Positions 55,051-64,000 of a stretch of DNA of 64,000 bases are shown here, in pieces (within the stretch, counting starts at the first letter, position 1; the number at the start of each line of letters is the position of its first letter). Source of the stretch: Zopfochytrium polystomum. Lineage: Eukaryota > Chytridiomycota > Chytridiomycetes > Chytridiales > Chytridiaceae. Position numbers and translations under genes: made by a program. Location: contig JAIVFJ010000015.1 in assembly GCA_025765615.1 (NCBI GenBank), forward strand, positions 310,001 to 374,000, in the 5' to 3' direction. The notes under the pieces are model-generated. The model made no database searches, was not told the DNA's origin, and saw nothing but the letters and a program-made list of their open reading frames with translations.

Positions 55051-56586
55051 ATGTCAAGGTGGGACAACGTCTTTGCCTTTTTGACCGTGTTTTTTCTTAC
55101 TCCAACATGATTATTACCCGATGAAACACAAGACACTCGAAGAACAACACTGCACTCGCATTTTTCACAAATGCAGAGAGGGAGAAGTTATCTTACGGAA
55201 AACAGAAGGTATGCATCCAAGTTCGCGATTCGGGAATATCAGATGCGTTTTAACGTTAAAGTCTTTTAGCTTCGAGTGGTGAGTGCTTGTCCGACGTCGG
55301 CTACTTCAACCACGCAAATCAACACTAAATCTATCACTCCGAAAATAAGGGTCGTGACTCAATGCGTCACTACGATGCTTGTTTCTTGTGTCTCCAAACT
55401 GCCCGTGACCCGATGTGCTGGTGAGCCTCGGGTTCAACCAATTCTCGAAGTAACTCTTGTTCCCTTCAAGCTCGCAAGGACACCTTGCCTGTAAAGAATG
55501 CATATTTGAAAACATTCTGATGCAAAAGAGGGAAATCAGCCGCCAACAAAAACTAGTTGAGACGCAACGGGCTCTCATCAATGAGGAGACCCGGCAGAGG
55601 GTTGAAGCGGCGAAGCAGGCTGAGGTGGACAAGTTTGAAAAGACTCAGACGAGAGTTGTTGGCGCAGGAAACGCAGCCGGGACTGACTCGGCTACGACTT
55701 CTCGTGTCATCGATGGCGTCAAGTTCAAAGGAATCAAGACGGCAGACGGGACTGTCTTTGTGCCGGAGGAAACGTCATCTGACCCTGCTGAGCGAGAGAA
55801 GATTTATGAGGCATTGCGCAACCTAGAGTCTTCTTCATCAGTAAGTCTTGTATTGTTGAATAACCATTTAACATTACTGTTTCTCCATCTTGAAGAACGA
55901 AAAACGAGTCCTTCCCAGCTTCTGGGTTGTGAGTGTCAAAAGTGCTTCGTTTCATCCTGTCATTCCTCTAATGGCTGCAACTCCCAGCCGTCCTTGACAC
56001 CAGACGCGAAGCCGACAATCATTAAGGAGCCTTCTCGCGACATCGTCTGCGCCGCAAGCGACCCACCGCACAACATTCAGTCTGCGTCACTTTTGCTTTG
56101 TTACTCTCCATTGCCACTTATCGAAACCTTGATTCTTTTGCCTTCAGGAGTTTCAGGAAGCTAGTTTCCGTCCAATTCTCAAGCACAAAGCAAACAAGCG
56201 GCAAGGCGACTGAAGGCGCCAAAATGTGCCCCATCTGCGTCAAACCCTTTACAAATGGATCCAAAATAATTGGTATGTCCCGTGGTGCCTAGATAATTTA
56301 AGGTCAAATGCTTAGTATTTTTCTGCGTAGTACTCAAAGGCTGCGGCCACGCGTTTTGCAAAGACTGTTTTACCGGTTTTGTGAAAACCACAAATCGGTG
56401 TCATTCGTGCGAAACAAAGTGCAGGAATGGGGACGTTATCGAGCTTTCGAGCGAAGGTTAGCTCTTGAAAATGGCGCTTCTTATTTCTCACTTGTAATCT
56501 CCCTGGCTTGACTTCGAGCAGGCACTGGATTCTCAGGCTCTGGCGGAAAAGTTCAGGTGGAGAAACAAGGCATCGCATTCCAGTAG
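55051..56586 (+). CDS. NOSIP: NOSIP-type U-box/RING E3 ubiquitin ligase
   Basis: Nitric oxide synthase-interacting protein family, an E3 ligase also found with spliceosomal complexes. The first coding exon is only 8 bases (ATGTCAAG, 55051-55058). It joins across a 74-base intron to 55133, giving MSRHSKNNTALAFFTNAERE, the conserved NOSIP start. A 9-base exon (LRV, about 55269) probably follows, then GRDSMRHYDACFLCLQTARDPM and GHLACKECIFENILMQKREISRQQK, the U-box-like first half. A Gln/Glu helix, SLTPDAKPTIIKEPSRDIVC and KMCPICVKPFTNGSKI (second RING-like half) come next. LKGCGHAFCKDCFTGF-type cysteines and ELSSEGTGFSGSGGKVQVEK complete the typical end, with TAG 56584-56586. The order and spacing match NOSIP throughout. 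Confidence 0.92.
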
Positions 56587-56842
56587 TTGCGTTTAATCGC
56601 GGAACTTTAATGACCGACTTTGACAAACGCGAATAAATTTGCCGAGCATAGCTTTTGTTCAAAGCTCGCCTGATTAATTTCAAATGTTGCAGGTGCTGCT
56701 TAGCATGTTGCAGAAGACATCTCGCTGCGGGAATGAGGTGCTCAGAACGACGGATGGATTCAAAGTGAAAGACCAAATTTCGTGCGCGGGACTATCAACA
56801 ATCGTTGGCAAGAATAATTGCCCGGACCAGCCGGTTAGAGCC

Positions 56843-57247
56843 AGTTCTGAATTGAGCTGCAAGTCTCTCAATATGGCGCCTTTAAATGTTTTGAGCGCTT
56901 TGGATCAATGAGCAGAATGTGCAACATTGCGCTAACACAGTATGTTCATTGAATGGGCCGTTCTGCTTGGAGAGTCACAATACCATATACTTTGAATGTC
57001 AGCTGAACAGAAACCGACTTTGCTTGATTTGTCCTAAGTCAAGGCGTGTTCACGCAGTTTCTTCAGCAACTCGAAGACATTTGTTCCACTTGATGTTGTC
57101 ACCTGGAAGTATTGTGACTCTCCAAGCAGAACAGCCCAGTCAATGACCACACTGCGCAAGCGCAATGTTGCACATTCTGCTCATTGATCCAAAGCGCTCA
57201 ACAATTAAAGGCGCCTTATTGAGAGATCTGCAGCTCAACTCAGAACT
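56843..57247. mobile_element. Fold-back inverted repeat (MITE-like)
   Basis: Two arms of about 140 bp in opposite orientation: 56843-56983 and 57109-57247, separated by a 125-bp spacer. They share AGTTCTGA(A/G)TTGAGCTGCA at the outer ends, GAGCGCTTTGGATCAATGAG in the middle and TTCTGCTTGGAGAGTCACAA at the inner ends, with scattered mismatches and small indels. No transposase is present. Such structures are usual for fold-back elements or MITEs. I could not identify a convincing target duplication. Confidence 0.8.
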
Positions 57248-57320
57248 AGTGCGGTCAATACTGGAAATCGACCCAGTGAACGCCTGCACTGCACCTTTGA
57301 TCGTGTCTGACTTTTGTGAG

Positions 57321-57560
57321 ACTACACTGAGGTCTCAGTGATAAAGTCTAGGGATTTTATTTGCAAAAACAAGCGTACCTGTCATAAAACCGCAAGGATC
57401 GGGACCCTATTATTATTCCCAGTTCTTTAGTTTCTGAGGCGTTATCAAAATGTATTTGCGGCTAACCCGTCTTTCTTAACCTGTCTTTATTTATTATTGG
57501 GGCCTGCTTTTACTACTTTGGTCTTAACAGTTTCTGTTGCGCCAGGGTTTTCTCAACATA
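57321..57560 (+). repeat. Dispersed direct repeat, copy 1
   Basis: From ACTACACTGAGGTCTCAGTG to about GCGCCAGGGTTTTCTCAAC. It matches 60293-60513 in the same orientation with scattered differences, including AAGCGTACCTGTCATAAAAC, TTCTTTAGTTTC and GCGTTATCAAA. No coding frame is conserved between copies. Confidence 0.85.
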
Positions 57561-57900
57561 TTTTCTTTTTTTGGTGACTAGCGGAGACTGCCTGACTGCC
57601 TAGGGATGGGTGCCTGACAGGCTGTACCCCAAGCCTGCCTAATTTATTATTTATTTTTGGCACTTGCACATACACGCATAGGGTTGGGGGGACTTGGAGC
57701 ATTTGTGGTGGATGCTCCAAGTCAGGGGGGTTGACAAGTCAATTTTCTCTCTCTCTGTTTTTGGGCCATTTCTCTTTTTCCTTTTTTCTTCAATCTAATT
57801 TCTGTCCTTTGGCACCAATACAGAGTCCCTTCAAATCCATCTGGCTCGCAACAGTGAGGGTAGTGAGAGGTGGTACACACCCAGGTGAGGACATGGTCCC

Positions 57901-58203
57901 TGTCAGGAACATGGCAGGACAAGGCAAGGCAAGGCAGAGAAGGAACTGAGAGGAGTGATGATTGTATTGGAAACAATAATTCACTTGAGGGATGGGACAA
58001 ATCCCCCATCCCCCTTTGATACCTTTTGAGAGTCTTCCTTGTCAAGTCTCAAAGAAAGTTCCAGAAAGAGCAATTAGTAATACAATGATACCAATGATAC
58101 CAATGACAACAAGACAAGTCAGGAAAGCAAAGAAGGTTCCACAAGGTTCCATGAAGGAATTATCTAGAAGGTTCCAGAGGTTTCCAGAGGGTGATTCATA
58201 ACA
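57901..58203 (-). mobile_element. Solo LTR of the same chromovirus family
   Basis: Reverse-strand copy of the LTR seen at 9601-9921, shorter (303 bp) and clearly diverged, with intact TG...CA ends. GTCCC flanks it on both sides (57896-57900 and 58204-58208). It is therefore the product of an insertion followed by LTR-LTR recombination. The self-priming word AAGTGAATTAT is kept. The TATA box of the full element has become TATCAAAG, so its promoter is probably weakened. The stem-loop GGGATGGG...CCCATCCC is kept with a changed loop. Confidence 0.93.
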
Positions 58204-59283
58204 GTCCCTTCTGGGGCTCCTCTTAAGGGGCCGCAGGTGGGGGGAACGCAGCTGGCCCCACCACCGACTCTGTGACACTGCAGGCTCTGTGTTGGAGTGA
58301 GAATCACAGGCGCTCACCCGCCGCAGAGGCGACGGCGATGGCATCGTCGACCCTGCGAGGGTGTTGGCAGCTGCGCCCTGCACGGTCCCTGACACCTGAG
58401 AGTTCGATCTACAAGTGCCTGCCTCGGTCCTATTGCTGTGAGAGTGAGATGTGAGAGTACGAGTACAATGCGATAAAGCCCGTTGGTCAAGTGATCGTGC
58501 CGACGCAGCCCAGCGCGGTGCATGTACGATCGCAGGTGTTTCGGCATGCAAGTTCCCTGCTGGTGACCTTCCAACCCCTACATAGTCGACTCCCTTCTCT
58601 CTCTCCCCCCTGTCGCTGGCGATGATGAGGGCTCCTGCAGCACTGTCTGCAACGAGGTGTGCTAGGTCATGCCCTGTCTGTCCCATCACTATTAACTGCT
58701 CCTGTTGTATTTGAGATTAGGTTCCTGAGATAAAAACCCCCTGTTTCCCTCTTCTCTCTCTTTATTCTGCGGTTGTGTTGCGCCCTCGGGAGTGCCCTTC
58801 TGTTTCCCCTCACATCGGCCGCAGCCACACAAGTAATCGGTGCTCCAGCACCGATCCCTCAGAGGATTGTCCTTCTGAATGTTCATTCTTTGTGTTTGAG
58901 ACCCCTGTTAGACAGATCAGTAGGGATACTTCGTGGACTTGGCAAGTAGTAGGGTTGAAACACCCCCTAGACAACAGCCCAATAAAGTTAGTTTTAGCCC
59001 ATTTTTTGCTTTCCCTCACTCTAGGGCCCAGATCCCAGGGTCAAAGGAGTGAGTATAGTCTCACACTTTTTTATGAACTCCATGGTTTGTGTAGGCAAAG
59101 GAGATTTACTCCTGCTTACCACCTTTAGCACTTGGAGAAAGAAAATGCACCACTTTCAAAAGCCTGCTTCAGAAAAGCTGACTGACACTCCGGCGTCGTT
59201 GAACTTTTCACCGCTCTTATTGAAGTCGGAAAGGAACTGTAAGTATCAAACTTAGAGCATTCTCATCAGCCAATTCACCTGAA
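58204..59283. repeat. Unclassified, probably transposon-derived sequence
   Basis: About 1.1 kb next to the solo LTR with no supportable gene. A minus-strand frame (about 58210-58689, beginning GQTGHDLAHLVADSAAGALI) runs into the solo LTR and could be a decayed element ORF. Between 58720 and 59000 a TATA-like GATAAAAACC and an AATAAAG signal lie about 260 bases apart, which would suit another old LTR, but no second copy or target duplication was found. Confidence 0.35.
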
Positions 59284-59754
59284 TGACCAGCTTTCACGAT
59301 TTGGATTCTCGTCCTCCAGAGACAGTGCCAACCGAAGGCACAACGCTTCTCTCATCTGCCAAAGGCATTCTAAATGTTTTCTTGGAAGTGAATGGAACGT
59401 CTGTAAAATGGTAAGATTTAAAGCGGACGTCCGCTTGCTAGTTGCATCTGATCCGATGACGAAGGGGAGAAAAGTCCAACAAGTCTGCGGCACGATGAAA
59501 TGAAGTCTCCACTCACTGACAATTTTGCAGACGAGAGCCAGACATAACAATCAAATGTTATGACATTCCTTTATTGAGGGTGGAAGGCCGCCAGACTGAA
59601 GGGCAAGTCAAAAAGTAAGGTGTATGGTGACCTGTTTCAGCTCGCACAGTGCACCATCAAGGACATGACAAGCGATGAGAGCAGAGACCTTCAGGGGTGC
59701 GACGCAATTCCAGTGCCCGGCGCAATAATGACTGCACACATTGATGGTGAGTGG
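59284..59754 (+). pseudogene. Small gene remnant of unknown family
   Basis: Three short plus-strand exons can be joined in frame: MTSFHDLDSRPPETVPTEG followed by TTLLSSAKGILNVFLEVNGT; REPDITIKCYDIPLLRVEGR; LAQCTIKDMTSDESRDLQGC then AIPVPGAIMTAHIDG. Splices use GTCTGT, GTCAAA and GTGAGT donors. After 59754 no continuation is found and repeats begin. The piece therefore looks like the truncated 5' part of a gene, or an isolated fragment, inside the repeat zone. Family unknown. Confidence 0.35.
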
Positions 59755-60095
59755 TAAATGTCTCCTGTTTTGTGCATTAAATCTTATGCGGGCTGCCCAG
59801 GTGAGTGCATGGAGCTGCTGGTAAGCGAGTCACAGGGGGTGCACTCATAGAGACTCGTTGAATCAGAGCATTGACCTAACAGGCAACAGAACCCAAATCC
59901 CAGGTTGCATTTTATCCTGGGGAAATTTACTTGAGTATGTACGAGGTTACAGGGAACCACGGCTTTGCGCCACTGATTCCACAATGTCTGCTCAAGGATG
60001 TTTTCAAGAAAATTTGCTCGTTTGGAAAACCCTCAAAGAAAAAAACAACGAGTTGCAGCTAAACTGTTTTCCTAATTGCAATTAGTGGAGCAGCA

Positions 60096-60147
60096 CTCTC
60101 TCTCTCTCTCTCTCACTCACTCTCACACACACACACACACACACACA

Positions 60148-60227
<80 letters not shown>

Positions 60228-60229
60228 TG
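60096..60229. repeat. Compound CT / CA / CT microsatellite
   Basis: About 130 bases of CT repeats interrupted by a CA run of about 14 units. Flanking DNA (59760-60290) shows no gene. Confidence 0.95.
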
Positions 60230-60292
60230 CGTCACAATGAGCTGGCCAGGCGCTGCGTCGATGCAAGCACTCTGCTGAGCGCCGCCTGTAGG

Positions 60293-60513
60293 ACTACACC
60301 AAGGTCTCAGCGATAAAGTCTAGGGAATTTATTTGCAAAAATAAGCGTACCTGTCATAAAACTGCGAGGATTGGGACCCCCTAATATTATTCCCGGTTCT
60401 TTAGTTTCCAAGGCGTTATCAAAGTGTATTTGCCGCTAACCTGTCTTTATTATTGGGCCTGTCTTATGACTTTCATCTTAATAGTTTCTGTTGCACCACG
60501 GTTTTCCCAACCT
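60293..60513 (+). repeat. Dispersed direct repeat, copy 2
   Basis: Second copy of the repeat at 57321-57560, same orientation. It is followed by CT-rich DNA. Both copies lie within 3 kb, on either side of the solo LTR. Confidence 0.85.
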
Positions 60514-60939
60514 CAGTTTCTCTCTATATCAGGATCCAACCTTTCACTCCACCTTTTCATTTACCCTCTTTCCTTATTTGTTCTTGTCCTGCTATCCCTT
60601 TTTCTTCACGTGTAAGTGGGACTGATTGCCCTTGAGGGCTGACATTCTACTCATTGCTGAACGGCTGTAGGTGGGAGTAGCTTTGTCGCTTGCGGAATCA
60701 GTGCAAGGGGAGGCCTTGAGTGTCCTGTGGTGGGCGGTTTAACCCTCTTAAGCAAGGGCTGGGTTGACACACACTCACACATACCCTCTCTCTCCCACAC
60801 CCACACACACTCACTCTTGCTCTCTCTTTCTTTCTATCCTTCTTTTTCTGTCTGCCTGTCAGTGGCTCAGGAGTTGGGGTGTAAGCCCCAAAGCTTCAGT
60901 AAGGGCAATAGCCCTGACCCAAGCAAGCTGACCCTCGTT

Positions 60940-61075
60940 GGTAACTCTCCACACGGCCTGCCACATTCTTCAAGCATCTTTTTTTTGGCCTGCTACACTC
61001 GTCAGTATCTTTCCTTTTTTTTTCTCTTGCAAGGATTTTTGCTTAAAAGTCAACAGGCATCCCCTTCCTTGTAAT
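60940..61075 (-). repeat. Inverted copy of the dispersed repeat at 13507-13640
   Basis: Read on the minus strand it gives GGGGATGCCTGTTGACTT, then an A-rich stretch, then GAGTGTAGCAGGCCAAAAAA and GAATGTGGCAGGCCGTGTGG. These match the block at 13507-13640 in order and spacing. The same GTGGCAGGCCATG word occurs near 7990. This shows a genome-wide repeat family rather than local duplication. Confidence 0.8.
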
Positions 61076-61235
61076 ATCAACAGCGAACTCAATGATTGGA
61101 TAACTGTCCTGTCTTCAATTTACCAACAAGTTCCTTATTTGGGAAAAACGAAACAAAAAAGAAACAAAAAAACAAAAGAACAAACCCCCGTTTAAGTCAG
61201 TTCACTCCACAATCCAACCAACTGACCAGCCGGCC

Positions 61236-62799
<1,564 letters not shown>

Positions 62800-62965
62800 A
62801 TGCGTGTATCTGTCTTGGCAGTTTCGGCGCCGTGGCTTGCTCTGAAGCGCTCTTGTTGCACTTAAACACGTTATGTACTCTGCGCACGTGCTACCTTATT
62901 TCCTTAAGTTCACATGTAAATCGTAGCTAAAAGAAAAAAATAGGAAAAAAAAGAAGGGTGGGAAA

Positions 62966-64000
62966 ATGGACGCCGCCAACGCGCTCTTGGTGGGTGGAGA
63001 CTGATCCGGATCGTTGACTTCGCCGCCGGTGGGCGCTGTCTTGGTGTTGGAGGAGCCGTCCCGTCCAAGGTTTACTTACCACCCACTGATCGGCACTGCT
63101 TAGCGCTTTGAGCTGGAGAACGGCATTAAGGAGCTACCCGCTCATGAGCAGGACCGCATCTACAAGTACGACAACGTGGAGGTTCAGCGAACCCTTGCAG
63201 CAAAGCCATGGACCAAGGAGTAAGGTCTCTTGCAAAGCTTTGGCAGTGCTCACAAACATACGAACTGCCCAACGCTCCAGCCCACACCACTTTAAAAAGG
63301 TCAAAATATCGGCCGTTGCCCTCATCAAGATGATCATTCATGCACGCTCAGGTGGAACCCTGGAGGTCATGGGTCTTCTGCAAGGCAAGCCAGACGGGTC
63401 GACACTCTTCATCATGGACTCGTTTGCTCTCCCAGTCGAAGGAACTGAAACCCGAGTCAATGCGCACGAGCAAGCATACGAATACATGACCAATTATGTA
63501 TTGGCGTCACCGGGAGTTGGTCGGCACGAGAATGCAATCGGCTGGTACCACAGCCACCCAGGATACGGCTGCTGGCTCTCAGGAATCGACGTCAGCACGG
63601 AAATGCTGAATCAGCAGCACCAGGATCCCTACGTCGCCATTGTTATTGACCCCAACCGCACCATCTCAGCTGGAAAGGTGTCTATTGGGGCGTTCCGCAC
63701 GTATCCCGAGGACTACAAGCCGCCTGACGATGTTGGCGGAGAATATCAGACGATCCCGTTGAGCAAAATTGAGGACTTCGGCGTGCATTCCAAGCGGTAT
63801 TACTCTCTGGAGGTGGAAGTTTTTAGATCATCGCTAGATCAAGGCTTGCTTCAGCTACTGTGGAATAAGTACTGGATTAACACCCTGTCCTCGTCGCCTC
63901 TTATTACGGTACAACATTGTTTTTCACACCCACTTTTCACACTAACAATTTGTCCCTGCATTTCTCGCGCAAAGAACCGTGACTACACGGCACAGCAAAT
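62966..64000 (+). CDS. CSN5: COP9 signalosome subunit 5 (JAMM deneddylase), 3' end cut by window
   Basis: Zinc metalloprotease that removes NEDD8 from cullins. Exons are 62966-62989, 63104-63219, 63281-63908 and 63975 onward to the edge. They join to [60 protein letters not shown] and [40 protein letters not shown] and the catalytic JAMM motif [18 protein letters not shown] follow, with the upstream Glu in EVMG, both His, the Ser and the Asp present. [40 protein letters not shown] and [16 protein letters not shown] complete the visible part. It matches CSN5 rather than Rpn11 ([23 protein letters not shown]). Confidence 0.97.

Noticed and set aside
57992..58201. Small plus-strand frame also found antisense in both LTRs
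   Set aside because: Shared only because the LTR sequence is shared; it has no start or family and is not a gene.

Overview
This is a fungal nuclear window. Genes are spliced, with short GT-AG introns (mostly about 50-100 bases), and they lie close together on both strands. The gene set points to a zoosporic (flagellated) early-diverging fungus, probably a chytrid-like lineage. It carries fungal-type pyrimidine and riboflavin genes (URA5, RIB7-like), a CDK20/CCRK ciliary kinase, two coiled-coil proteins of centrosomal or ciliary type, eIF3k, CSN5 and a Tf1/sushi-type chromodomain retroelement. The lineage is inferred; no rRNA or mitochondrial marker is present.

Layout. 1-7.6 kb: class I histone deacetylase (minus, cut by the window edge), the RDH54/RAD54B recombination translocase (minus), then a divergent multi-pass membrane protein (plus). 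7.6-15 kb: repeat-rich, low-coding DNA. It holds an intact-looking but non-autonomous Ty3/gypsy chromovirus (9601-12716) with identical 321-bp LTRs, a 5-bp target duplication and a self-priming signal. 15.2-20.7 kb: a 16-exon gene for a secreted protein of about 1311 residues. It joins a pepsin-like protease, an EXORDIUM/phosphate-induced-like domain, a possible carbohydrate-binding domain and a beta-propeller-like tail. 21.9-29.5 kb: an unknown gene, a mitochondrial folate/FAD-type carrier, a coiled-coil protein with VPPWGT repeats, and a PPR-like mitochondrial protein. 29.8-42.3 kb: a very long CDK12/Ctk1-type kinase, eIF3k, URA5 head-to-head with RIB7, a nucleotide-sugar transporter and CDK20. 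42.9-56.6 kb: epsin, a large RS/RD-rich nuclear protein, a long coiled-coil protein and NOSIP. 56.6-61.2 kb: a second repeat zone with a fold-back inverted repeat, dispersed repeats, a solo LTR of the same family on the minus strand and a small gene remnant. 61.2-64 kb: beta-tubulin and CSN5 in tandem (CSN5 is cut by the edge).

Most genes are housekeeping or regulatory: chromatin and recombination (HDAC, RDH54), transcription (CDK12-like), protein turnover (NOSIP, CSN5), endocytosis (epsin), cytoskeleton and cilium (tubulin, CDK20, coiled-coil proteins). The two most unusual objects are the multi-domain secreted protease fusion and the retroelement. The retroelement kept its packaging and targeting modules while losing reverse transcriptase, RNase H and the integrase core. 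Exon boundaries were read by eye from splice signals and protein-family similarity; where they are uncertain the entry says so.
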